This document shows, one piece after another, positions 39,681 to 49,610 of a stretch of 53,659 nt of DNA. Numbering within the stretch: the first letter of the stretch is position 1; the number at the start of each line of letters is the position of its first letter. The position numbers and the translations under genes are program-made. The DNA is taken from assembly GCA_009746045.1 (NCBI GenBank), contig RPFO01000252.1:1-53659 (forward strand), read 5' to 3'. The notes under the pieces were generated by a model. That model had not been told where the DNA came from. It did not search any database and saw only the letters and a list, made by a program, of their open reading frames with translations. Source of the stretch: Mesostigma viride (Eukaryota > Streptophyta > Mesostigmatophyceae > Mesostigmatales > Mesostigmataceae).

Positions 39681-40063
39681 AACAACTAATGCAATTGGCA
39701 AGCAGAGATCTCTTGTAGAGGACATGCCAGACTAGCAGTGCCAGTTCAAGGTCAAAGTGACTACCCACAGCTGGGTGGCTGTTTCCTGTGGGCATGCCGG
39801 GGTTTTTCACAGTTGCTGCCAAGCGCACGAGTGGTCCCCACATTGATGCGTGCTCGGCCGCATGCTCCGCGGTTTCTACCTGTTCAGATCCCGCACTCAC
39901 CCCACCCACCCACCGATAATTTCACACGCCAGCCACCAGATGGCGGGATCCAACTCATTAAATTCTGAAGGGGGGCTTGCGGTCCTTGATGATTGAATAT
40001 GTTGTTGTTCGATTTGGCTGCACACACACCCTCCCCCCCCACCACCCACCCACCCACACACAG

Positions 40064-43000
40064 GCTGCTGTATGAGCTCTTCCTCCAAAGCTCCCCCGTC
40101 GTGCGCGTGCACATCCCCCGCGACAAGGGCGCCACGTCCCACAAGGGCTACGGCTTTGTGGAGCTGCCGTCCGCTGAATGCGCCGAGTACGCGCGCGCGC
40201 TGCTCGACGGATGTGTGCGGCTGTACGGGAGGGAGGTTCGCATCCGGGTGGGTAGAGAAGGACGGGAGGGAGGTCTGCATCCGGGTGGGTAGAGAGGGAC
40301 AGGGGGGAGGTCTGCATCCGGGTGAGTAGAGAGGGACGGGAGGGAGGTTCGCATCCGGGGTGGGTAGAGAGGGACAGGGGGGAGGTTCGCATCCCGGGTG
40401 GGTGGAGAGGGATGGGAGGGAGGTCTTCATCCGGGTGGGTGGAGAGGGACAGGGGGGAGGTTCGCATCCGGGTGGGTAGAGAGGGACGGGAGGGAAGTTC
40501 GCATCCGGGGTGGGTAGAGAGGGACGGGAGGGAGGTCTGCATCCGGGTGGGTAGAGAGGGACGGGAGGGAAGTTCGCATCCGGCTGGGTAGAGAGGGACG
40601 GGAGGGAGGTTCGCATCCGGCTGGGTAGAGAGGGACAGGGGGGAGGTCTGCATCCGGGTGGGTGGAGAGGGACTAAACTTGTCAGCCTTGTGGAGAGAGG
40701 TGGCACGCAGCTACAAACACGGGTGGGATGCGGGATGAGGGGTTTTTAGTGATCCTACAGGGCACTCATTCTAGCTCTTTATCCGCGATGTTTGGGGGGA
40801 ACATTGAGTCCTCTTGGTCGTGCTCTGTGTCGGCGCAGGTGGGATGCGTACGGGGTGGGTGTGAATAATTCAGATCGGTACTCTAAACGGGCAAGTTTTC
40901 ATGCCCTCGGTATGGCCTAGCATGAGGGTGGCATGTGCAGGGCAGGACGCGGTCTAGCGCGGGCGTGGCATGCGCAGGGCATGATGCGGTCTAGAACGGG
41001 GGAGGCATGCGCAGGGCATGATGCGGTCCAGCACGAGTGAGGTGTTCTTGCTTATCTGCCAGCAGCTGTGAGGGAAGGCCATGGTTGTGAATGCGCCGAG
41101 TCGCTGGATACCGCTTGATCGGAAAGCTCTGACTCGCACGCACAGACATGTCCGTAGAAATGTGCCACAGCTGTTCCCGATAGGGATGCCGCAGACACAG
41201 ATAAGTGCGGCACCCCTATATATATACTACTATGTAATCTCACCTCTGTAATTTATCATTCTCAATGAATATATATATATATATATATATATATACGCAC
41301 ACACACACACACACAGAATGTGCGGGCGCAGGGATGCCGCAGAGTTGCGAGCAAGTTCAGAAAGTGCAGCCAAGTGGTTGAATTCATGACAGACTAATGG
41401 CATTCGTTGTGTTGGCGTCTGCAGCACCGGATTTAATTGCCATTTTCGTATACTATTTTTATAGCAGCTATGTATGGCTATGTATAGCTGTGTATAGCAG
41501 CTTTGTATGGCTATGTATAGCTATGTATAGCAGCTATGTATGGCTATGAATAGCTATGTATAGCAATTGTATAGCAGCTATGTATGGCCATGTATAGCTA
41601 TGTACAGCTATGTATAGCAGCTATGTATGGCTATGTATAGCTATGTATAGCTATGTATAGCAGCTATGTATGGCTATGTATAGCTATGTATAGCTATGGT
41701 GTGGTGCTCATTTTCCAATGACTGTGGCGACCTTGTGTGGCAGCCGCTTGTATTGATCCTTGGTGTCGCGAATGTGTGCTTGTGGTGGTGGCCACTCCGT
41801 ACGTTCTACGCCGAGTGTCGGTGGGGGCCCCCGGTGGCGTGTGGTGTCACTTTCTGCTGTGGCAGCCCCTTGTAGGGGATGTTCTGCTGCTAGTGGCCGC
41901 CCCGTTGTACGCCAAGTGTTGAAGGGGGCAATCGTTGGTGCGGGTGGTGACGATGTTGCCGTGACTATGGTGGTGAGTGTGGCGGTGGCTAGGATGGTGG
42001 CTGTGGCGGTGACTATGGTGGTTACTAGCTTGTGATGACAGTTCTGCAAGCTCTTCCTCACAACTGTGACCCTTGTGGGGGATGCGTGCAGAACTCTGGC
42101 GCCGAGAAAGGCAAGGACAAACCCAACGGGGTGCAAGGGGCAGACGGGGCACAGGGGCAGGTGGCAGTGGCCATGGCATGTGGGCCAGGGATGGGCCCCC
42201 TGTTGGGTAACGCGTTTGGGGACGGGGGACTTGCGGCCATGCAGCAGCTGTTTGAGATGCAGCTGCGGCAGCGGATCAGCTTGCAGCAGGCGGCGCAGAT
42301 GCGGGCGCTGGGGATGCCAGGTGGGATGCCAGGTGGGATGACAACTACACCGCGCAGCATAATTAGCGTTGGTCCTAAATTAGTGTGGGTACGCAAATAG
42401 TGTGGGCCAGGTGCGATGACGACTAGATGAGATTAGGGTTGGCCGGGGGGTGCATGATGCAAACGTGTGTGGAGGGAAGAGGGTGGGGGGGTGGAGTTGG
42501 CTTGATGGGGGGTGCATGATGCAAACGTGTGGGGAGGGAAGAGGGTGGGGGGGTGGAGTTGGCTTGATGGGGGGGTGCATGATGCAAACGTGTGGGGAGG
42601 GAAGAGGGTGGGGGGGTGGAGTTGGCTTGATGGGGGGTGCATGATGCAAACGTGTGGGGAGGGAAGAGGGTGGGGGGTGGAGTTGGCTTGATGGGGGGGT
42701 GCATGATGCAAACGTGTGGGGAGGGAAGAGGGTGGGGGGGTGGAGTTGGCTTGATGGGGGGGTGCATGATGCGAACGTGTGGGGAGGGAAGAGGGTGGGG
42801 GGTGGAGTTGGCTTGATGGGGGGGTGCATGATGCGAACGTGTGGGGAGGGAAGAGGGTGGGGGGGTGGAGTTGGCTTGATGGGTGGATGCATGATGGAAA
42901 CGTGTGGGAAGGGAAGACGCAGAGGCATGGGATGAACCGGGCGTGAGTTATTGGATGAGGGAGCTGGAGAGGGAAGGGTTTTGAAGCGCCCATGGCTTGA

Positions 43001-43503
43001 CCTTGGGCCACGTATTGCCTGCACAAGCGAAAACAGCGAATTGTGACTAGCTATCCTGGGGTCGCTTGGCGCTTGATCTGTGCTCTGTCATGGCTGCATT
43101 TCGTTAAGGTTGCTGCATAGGAGTTCTGTGGGAGGTTGAACTTTCTATGAGCAAATGGAAGGCCCGCGTCGTCTTACCGCAGCCTTTTTATGGCTTAATG
43201 GAGGTTGACTGCAGGTTGCTTACCGTGCAACTGCTCATCAATGAGACAACAGACTGATGACTGCATGGCTTGGCTTGGCTCGCCTCGCTTCATGGTTCCA
43301 GGGTCCGCCATGGGCGCGCTGCCAACCCTTCACAACGGTGGGTCGTTCGGGGATGTGGCGTGGATGCAGCAACAACAGCTGATGCAGATGCAGCAGCCGC
43401 TTGCCCACGGTCTGTTGCCGCGCCCGCACACTCTGGCCTCAAACGCCGGCATGCTATCCCAGTCAAACATCCTCTCCCAGACCCAGCGGTCGATGCAGGC
43501 AGT

Positions 43504-43535
<32 letters not shown>

Positions 43536-43621
43536 TTGTACAGCAGCAACTGCTGCAGCAGCGGTTACAACAGCAGCAGCAGCAACAACAACAACATCGA
43601 GGTGAATGGCAGCGATGGTAG
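40064..43621 (+). CDS. RRM protein with SF3B4-like RRM and Gln-rich tail (3' exons; N-terminus not found)
   Basis: Three exons join in phase: 40064-40247, 42092-42320 and 43302-43621 (stop TAG). The first encodes LLYELFLQSSPVV, the RNP1 octamer KGYGFVEL and YGREVRIR, which closely follow the end of RRM1 of splicing factor SF3B4 (SAP49), a U2 snRNP SF3b subunit. The second is EKGKDKPNG followed by a Gly/Met/Gln-rich region (MQQLFEMQLRQRISLQQAAQ). The third has WMQQQQLMQMQQPLAHGLL and CAG/CAA-encoded poly-Gln runs. The first exon starts in phase 2 after a C-rich acceptor, so an upstream exon with RNP2 must exist; I could not find it. No second RRM is visible, unlike SF3B4. A TGTAA motif lies 67 bases after the stop. 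A splicing or RNA-binding role is inferred. Confidence 0.6.
40215..40672 (+). repeat. 37-bp minisatellite made of an exon end plus its 5' splice site, 12 units
   Basis: The unit contains GGGAGGGAGGTTCGCATCCG followed by GGTGGGTAGAGAGGGA. The first unit is the true exon end (40247) and donor GTGGGT. Eleven further copies spaced 36-39 bp follow inside the intron, so the intron opens with a ladder of donor-like sites. Confidence 0.85.
41262..41312. repeat. (TA)n then (CA)n microsatellite
   Basis: An AT dinucleotide run of about 15 repeats followed by ACACAC. It lies in the large intron of the RRM gene. Confidence 0.9.
41459..41700. repeat. TATGTATGGC / TATGTATAGC repeat
   Basis: About 24 alternating units of ATGTATGGCT, ATGTATAGCT and GTATAGCAGC, in the large intron of the RRM gene. 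Compound units recur every 50-60 bp. Confidence 0.85.
42440..42910. repeat. ~63-bp minisatellite in the second intron of the RRM gene, about 8 units
   Basis: Each unit has GTGCATGATGCAAACGTGTG, GGGAGGGAAGAGGGTGGGGG and GTGGAGTTGGCTTGATGG, with changes in G-run length and an A-to-G change in two units. The minus strand looks like a Pro-rich reading frame but has no other coding support. Confidence 0.9.
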
Positions 43622-43929
43622 CTGAGTGAGCCCACTGAGTCGTAACCCGACTCATTGAGTCATACGCAAACGATCTGTTTATTTTACTGTAAAGTCACCC
43701 AGGGGTCACCCTCCCCAGGCGTTGGGTTGCGTGGTCCAATCAGGTCCTATGGATTGGTAGGGACACTTGCCGCCCCAGCGGAAAGACTAGGGCGTAAACT
43801 CAACCTGCCGGACACAGCGGCTTACCACCAGACACTGATGCATTCATTCATTTATCCGTTCGTGTGCGTGCATCGGGAGTTCACGCAGCACTCTAGCACG
43901 AATGCTTTCCACATTGACTGGAGACAGAT

Positions 43930-44400
43930 CGCCCATTAAATTAAATTAAAATCATAGCTCCGTTGGGAGCATATGTAACACATAGCCCTGAGAAAGGGGC
44001 ATCTATGGGTTTGTAATACAATCAGGGCTACAACCTGCAGGTGGAGGATGTACAACTGTCACCTGCTCTGGGTGCACAAGGTGCACCTGCACCGCCATGA
44101 TGGTTCATGCCTCCTTAACAAGCACAGGCACCCAGGGGGGGCTTGAGGAGAGGGCCTAGAAGGCCTGCATGACATATGGGGTGGAGGGTATGTGGCTAGG
44201 CTATAGCTGGTGTACACATGGCATCTCAGCAGAGAGTAACTCCCTGCATAGGCATCGCATGGCTAAATTCTTAATGCATCATCCATGGGAGGTCCCATTG
44301 TAGGCTGGGCGCGGCTAGATACTGAAAGCATCATCCATGGGGGCCATTATGGGCGCACATGCGCGTGGGCCACTTGCAAGGCTAAGCCTATCTAATCTAC
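43930..44400 (+). mobile_element. Transposable-element untranslated repeat, copy B
   Basis: Motifs in the same order as 31790-32330: GCTCCGTTGGGAGC, CACATAGCCCTGAGA, CACCTGCTCTGGGTGCAC, ACATATGGGGTGGAG and TCTCAGCAGAGAG. A TTAAATTAAATTAAA stretch precedes it. The match makes this one dispersed family. The 43622-43929 interval before it contains no gene. Confidence 0.6.
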
Positions 44401-44416
44401 ACTACTGGTATATTCC

Positions 44417-45115
44417 CTAGCCTGGAGTGGCAGGAGGGGCCTGCCAGGGCTTGTGGTCAACGTGGATGACCGCCCCCCTCCAGTATACCGGCTTCCCCCC
44501 TGCACGCTGCCGGAGCTGAAGGTAGGTCGGCCATAGCTCGCGTCGCCGCTGTTGCTGGGCCAAGGTCAAGTCGTCGTCCAGCGTGAAGCGAGTCTCCGAG
44601 AGCTTCTTGCGGCATTTAAGGAACGCCAGCTTGTCCGTCATGTACTTAAAGGTGAGGAGCACGGGTGCCGGGCCAGCCTTCCCCCGCGCGCGGGGGAGGC
44701 GGACAACCGACATGTCCAGCTCACCAGTGAGTAACATGGGGGCAAGAATGGCGCGCTTAACTGCCTCAAGGAGACTCGTGGAGGTCTCACCTGCCGGCTG
44801 GTCGAAGATCGCCCATGTTGGGTGGATGAGGTCATGGTGGGTGGATGAGTGTAAGGGTGATCGGTTATAGGCAGATGGCCGAGTATCTGGGTGATTGATA
44901 GGCTTTGGGGACCTCGAAGTGGGTGGGTTGTGGGATGTGTGAGTGAAACACTTGCATGGGTTTGAGGGTGGTGGGTTAGTGGTTGGGTGTTTAGGGATGC
45001 GTGTGGGTGGGTTGGTGGGTGGGCCATTGGTGGTTGGTGGCTGGTGGATGTGTAGATGACTAGATGTGGGTGGGTGGGTGGGCGAAGGGACGGGTAGATG
45101 GGCGGGTGGGCGCAC
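44417..45115 (-). pseudogene. LINE ORF1-like fragment
   Basis: The C-terminal half of the minus-strand frame reads LTFKYMTDKLAFLKCRKKL, RFTLDDDLTLAQQQRRRELW and PVYWRGAVIHVD. This pattern (basic residues, DDDLTPxQ, RRxLWP, RWRG) is seen in ORF1 products of L1-like elements. The N-terminal half is Pro/Thr/His-rich low complexity produced by GGTGGGTGGGT repeats and may not be coding. No matching RT frame follows in the same orientation, so the element is incomplete. Confidence 0.5.
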
Positions 45116-45224
45116 AGATACGGATGCCTGGGCGGGGTTATGGTTGGGACCGACTCAACTATCGCGGGTGAAGGGCTGTGCAGGTTGGGGGTGAGGTGGG
45201 TGGGTGGCTGGCTGAGAAAATGTA

Positions 45225-45480
45225 TGTTTGGGTGGGTCAGTGGGCCCCACGAGCGCCTGGGCCTAGCCGGGCACCTGGCCCGCACAAATCAGGTAGACAC
45301 ATCAGATAGACTGCTGGCACCAAGCCCGCACAGCCCGGGAGCTTTGTCCTTACATGGTGTGCCCCAGTCCGCGCGCGGCAGGGCCGCCATCCGTGGACTT
45401 TCCGTGATAGGCCAGGCATGGACATGTGCTACCCTAGACGGGACGGGCTCACTCCCGGACAGCCTCCTGGTTTGTCCGTA
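45225..45480 (+). pseudogene. Second LINE RT-end fragment
   Basis: Reads RLGLAGHLARTNQVDTSDRL, nearly the same as the GH motif at 33466-33540 (LVGHLTRTNQVDTS), and then diverges. It is on the opposite strand to the ORF1-like fragment next to it, so this is a nest of separate truncated insertions. Confidence 0.55.
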
Positions 45481-45722
45481 GTGTGGAGGCAGATGGCTCG
45501 CAGGGATAGGTACAGGCAGGTAGTAATGAAGGAGACCACCCCCAAGTCAGTGGGGGCTGGAAGCCGCGTGTGACCCAGTTTGGCATTCATAGTGATTCGG
45601 GCCGTGGTGCCTACAACCCTGTAACTAGGAACTAGATGAAGTGAGACAACTATGCCTGGACGCATGGCGATCCAACGCCGTGGAAGGACTAGATAGATAG
45701 ATAGCATCATCCCTTCGAGATG

Positions 45723-45906
45723 TCCCATGTTCCCCTCCCACTGAGGACTTATCAAGGAGACAACCAGCGCAGGCCAGAAATCTGAGGACTTGTGCTCACG
45801 TGACGCAGTCACGAGTACATTCATTAATTAATTCATCCATTCCATCCCATGTTCCCCTCCCACTAAGGACTTATGCTTACGTGACGCAGTTAACTGTACA
45901 TTCTAG
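45723..45906. repeat. Tandem duplication with one copy interrupted by a 33-bp insertion and 8-bp target duplication
   Basis: TCCCATGTTCCCCTCCCACT occurs at 45723 and again at 45845. Both continue with (G/A)AGGACTT and, after it, (A/G)TGCT(T/C)ACGTGACGCAG. In the first copy a 33-bp segment (45751-45783) plus a second GAGGACTT (45784-45791) stands between these parts; in the second copy it is absent. The 33 bp is the core of the dispersed short repeat in minus orientation. Confidence 0.8.
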
Positions 45907-45970
45907 TTAAAATTAATTTACTAATAAGTAGCTTTGGGGAAATATATCAGCGTGCACGTGCGTCTTAGAT

Positions 45971-46012
45971 TTAATTAATCAATTAAACTCGTGCCCCCGT
46001 TGGGAAGTCACG
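45971..46012 (-). mobile_element. LINE 3' tail, copy C (inverted)
   Basis: The reverse complement reads CCGTGACTTCCCAACGGGGG, CACGAGTTTAATTGATTAAT. It matches the last 40 bp of the LINE 3' ends at 32560-32602 and 34717-34763, including the tail. Very short, so probably a strongly truncated insertion. Confidence 0.6.
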
Positions 46013-46398
46013 GTAGGTCTTAGAAAGACGAAGCGGTTGTGATAGTACGTCGCGGCGCCAAATTCGGAGCCCAAACGCGATATAGTTGTGTGCGCCGCCG
46101 TCAGCGCGCCATGGCTATCTCGTGGCTGGTGCTAAATGGTAAATTTACTTCTGGACGTACATCGAGGGTGATTAATTCCTTGTGTTAAATGGCGGCAGAG
46201 CGACTGCGGCAGTGGTGCTTACAACTGGACACTCAGGACTGGCCGCTAGGAACACCTGCCCTGATCACGCGAGGTTGTTTTTAGCTAACCCGACTAGGTC
46301 TCGCGATGAACGTTGGCCAGCCATAAATTTTTACCACGGCTATTCTGATCAGCGGCTATATCAGCGGCTGATCAACGGCTATATACACACATCTACGC

Positions 46399-46525
46399 CC
46401 ATTCAAATCCATCATCCTGAACAACTCGACAAACGCGGATGTAAGATAACAGCACGCTCGAGCTACCATGGTCCAGATTCTTCCAGATTGCTGGCCTGCG
46501 CTGGTTGTCTCTTTGATATTCTCTG
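46399..46525 (+). repeat. Dispersed short repeat, copy 4 (longest)
   Basis: Contains ACTCGACAAACGCGGAT, GCTCGAGCTACCATGGTCCA, GATTCTTCCAGATTGCTGGC and CTGCGCTGGTTGTCTCTTTG. It matches copy 2 over about 110 bp. GTTGTCTCACTTCAT-like ends also occur (as reverse complements) at 45635-45651 and 46633-46647 and may be further relatives. Confidence 0.7.
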
Positions 46526-46529
46526 ATTT

Positions 46530-47780
46530 GTGGCTTCTGCATGTATACATACCAATGAGAAGGAGCACTAGCTTGTGAGACAAAACAACATGTTGTGCCA
46601 GTAAGAAAGGGACTGGTCATGCAAAAGGTTATGAAGTGAGACAACTACTGTGGTTATGTCGCCAACTCCATCCCAAACTAATAAATAAAGCCATGCATGC
46701 AAGTAACACTTCCTTGGCAGTTGGCAGTGGCACACACATACATGCGCTGAATGTGGCGTGCTATACAGATGTGTGTCCCTATACCCTCCATTGGCCCTTG
46801 CACTCATAGTAGCTGTACAGTGTACATATCGTAGATAATCTTTCACAGGCTCCTGTGCGAGGTGGCAAGCTTGGCAAGGGCACCTCGGCATCCCCCTCAG
46901 ATCATGCCACAGGAGTTCTCAAGCTACCTCTGCCGCGAGAAAAGCAGGGATGGTGCCAATTTGGTGCAACCGCAGCATTTTTCAGACACCGCGCCTGCAC
47001 TAGTGAAAAGGTGTCATTGCGTCTTGTATCACTGCTTAAGCGCATCGACAGCCAAGTAGAACGCCACCAATCAATTAAATCAACCCACGTCTGAATGAAC
47101 CCCCTATTGCAAACCCAGATCAGCACAGGAGCACGTGGACCAGGGTGCTCCCCGCGTGCAAATGCAGCAGGCCAGCGAGATGCTTGAACGCCGCGCCTGT
47201 ATTTGCTCAAACCTTGCTGATGCTTGCAGCACCGCCTACTGCAGCACCACCACCAGCATCAAGACGACAACTTCGCTAGGCAACCCGTTGCAGCCCGAGG
47301 CAACAGTGTCAAGGGACAACCATGTGTACATGTGGATGCTTGTAGGTAAAGCACCATCGCCTGTCTCAAGATAGGGACAACCATGTAACCATGTATGTTG
47401 GAAAAAGGCCGCCTCTCGCTCTAGGCTATTTGATGCCGTGGGGAAACTTGACTGTGCAAAACTGCGCCCTGGCCCCTTCTGGTATACCTGGCATGATTGC
47501 CATAGAGCCTCACTCAAAGGCAAGCAGAACCGCCGGTCCCCGCGGATGAAGGACCAATGCTGCCCAAATCTGTACTGTAGGATGCGCCTGCGCCTGCCCA
47601 AGTTTTGTAGGATGCGCCTGCGCCGCACACGCCTGACCCATGTACATGTGCTGGCTATGCAGAAACGGCAGTGGAATCACCATCCAGCTAGCAGGGATTG
47701 TTCGGATTTTGCATGAATAACCCTTCCCTCATAAGTTGAGCGATCAGGTGGCGTGGCCTCACACTTGCGTGGCCTCACTT
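46530..47780. other. Intergenic stretch, no gene recognised
   Basis: Several open frames of 60-130 codons overlap here on both strands, but none has a motif, codon bias or splice pattern that sets it apart. It is the downstream flank of the phosphatidylglycerophosphate synthase gene. Confidence 0.45.
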
Positions 47781-48674
47781 TCATTTCTTCGGTGAGCTGG
47801 GCGCCAGGAAGTCCCAGACGCACCGGATGTATTCAAATAGGGACCACAGGGACAGCGCCGCTGCCACGTATAAGAGCACATAGCCCGCGAGGGCTAAGAA
47901 GCCTGCACCGCCCCCAAAGCTGCCGTCCCTCGTGAGGAGCAAGAGAGTGATTGCTACCATCTGCGCCGCTGTCTTGATCTTCCCGAGGCTGCTCACGGCG
48001 ACTGCCTCGCGGGCCTCCGGGCTGGCCGTGGCGGCCCACTCTCGCAGCGCGGACATGGCGATTTCGCGGCCGATTATTGCTATCGACGCGACAGCCGTCA
48101 ACCATCTATAGGCGGCCCCAGGACCCGCGGTGGGAGGGAACGTGCAGAGTAGCAATAGGGATGCTGCCACCATTAGCTTGTCGGCCACGGGGTCGAGGAA
48201 CGCGCCGAATGCGGACATGAGCTTCATCTTCCTCGCAAGGTAGCCATCTAGCCAGTCCGTCAGCGCCGCGATCACAAACACAGCGGCGCTGGTTACGCCG
48301 GACCAGGAGGCCGGGTGATAAAAGAGAGGAATCAGTAGAGGGACTGCAAGCACGCGCCCAATTGTGAGCATGGTAGGAAGATTAAGCAAGGCTGGGGGAA
48401 GTTCTGCCGCCGTTTCCGCATTGGAATTGCCATCATGGCTCTGAGCTGTACAGGTCGTCACGACGGGCGAATTCCGCGACCGAAGGCTGGATCCGACTGC
48501 CGGATTCATTGGCTCAAAACAAAGACGGCATCTACCTGCATCCCCTCGAGATGCGGAGCACAAGCCCGCATGCCTCGGGGATGGAATCAAGGCAACCGCA
48601 CGGCTTGCCGCACTACGCGTAACCGGCGATAGCGCCGGAAGAGCGGCCATTGTTGTCGCTTGCGCCGCCGCCAT
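47781..48674 (-). CDS. PGP1: CDP-diacylglycerol-glycerol-3-phosphate 3-phosphatidyltransferase (phosphatidylglycerophosphate synthase), plastid-type
   Basis: A complete 297-residue intronless reading frame starting at ATG 48674. It transfers a phosphatidyl group from CDP-diacylglycerol to glycerol-3-phosphate, the committed step to phosphatidylglycerol. Residues 1-90 are rich in Ala, Ser and Arg with few acidic residues, as in a chloroplast (or dual) transit peptide. The mature part begins near LNLPTMLTIGRVLAVP, as in bacterial PgsA. The CDP-alcohol phosphatidyltransferase signature DG-xx-AR-x8-G-xxx-D-xxx-D is complete (D143, G144, A147, R148, G157, D161, D165), followed by GREIAMSALREW and GKIKTAAQMVAITLLL. 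Four or five membrane segments are visible. Phosphatidylglycerol is the main phospholipid of thylakoids, so a plastid site is expected. The gene lies alone between repeats and a pseudogene. Confidence 0.93.
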   Translation of the reverse strand: MAAAQATTMAALPALSPVTRSAASRAVALIPSPRHAGLCSASRGDAGRCRLCFEPMNPAVGSSLRSRNSPVVTTCTAQSHDGNSNAETAAELPPALLNLPTMLTIGRVLAVPLLIPLFYHPASWSGVTSAAVFVIAALTDWLDGYLARKMKLMSAFGAFLDPVADKLMVAASLLLLCTFPPTAGPGAAYRWLTAVASIAIIGREIAMSALREWAATASPEAREAVAVSSLGKIKTAAQMVAITLLLLTRDGSFGGGAGFLALAGYVLLYVAAALSLWSLFEYIRCVWDFLAPSSPKK

Positions 48675-49610
48675 GATTGGTGCAACCGAACGAGTTCTAG
48701 AAAAGGCCTGGTAACGGCTGCGGATTCTGTGGAAAACGGTTTAGTTGTCACGTCATAGCTACCATGCGCGAACCTGGGCAGCTCGTGGGTTATACGAGTT
48801 TCGTGCCCCCTCCAATTGAACATGGAAGACAAGCCACCGCAATTTCGATCCGGAATTGGCAGCATTGACCTGGCACGCATCGCGGCCGCCGCTGCCGTAC
48901 CTCACTTGAATTAGTGCGCCTCGTCCGTGATATACGGCCTCGCATTTTTACACGTGGTCAACGGCCAGAACCTTGCAGGGCTCCGCAATTATTACAACTT
49001 GTAGTGCTTGCAATGTATCCGTCCGGAGATCTGTGTGGATGAGGTGGCACGTGTTATTTATGGGCAACGCGGGGCCTCTCAGCTTTGCCAGGACACTGCC
49101 GTCCAGTCCAGCCTGTCCAGGTTCGTTTTCGTCCTGCATGACTCCCGAGTCGTGAGTCGCCAGTCGCAACTCGCCAGTCGTAACATAACATCGCAATTTG
49201 CAGTCCTTACATCTTCACCACTGCTCCTTGATTATTTGCAATAATCAGATTGCATCTGATGTAGTCGGCCCTCGGTCGTTTCCAAATCTCTGCTGCCCAT
49301 GTGCGGCGTGGGATTCAACTAACTAACTCCCAGTTATCAGAGCCGTTCCTACGCTTTGCGCCCTTTTTTCAGCCGCTTGTGATACCATGCATGTTGCCTC
49401 CTGGCTCCTTTTCCAGAGCGTACAATAATGCATCCATTGTTGGAAAAGGCATTATCCCCGAGCGTCCAGACGAGCAGCGCCTTAACTGCCGCTCACCTTT
49501 GCTGCCAACCAAACACGTGTGAGGACGGCCTGAGGGATTGCAAAGGAAATTAGCATTTGAATTGAATTATTATCTGCTGGTCCGGGGCAAATTATTTCGA
49601 ACTGGCAACC
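48675..49610. promoter_or_regulatory. Upstream flanks of two divergent genes
   Basis: Between the minus-strand synthase start and the plus-strand ATG at 49611. No gene is convincing here. The TCGCCAGTCGCAACTCGCCA region near 49158 is a small direct repeat (GAGTCGTGAGTCGCCAGTCG type). Promoters of both neighbours should lie in this interval. Confidence 0.4.
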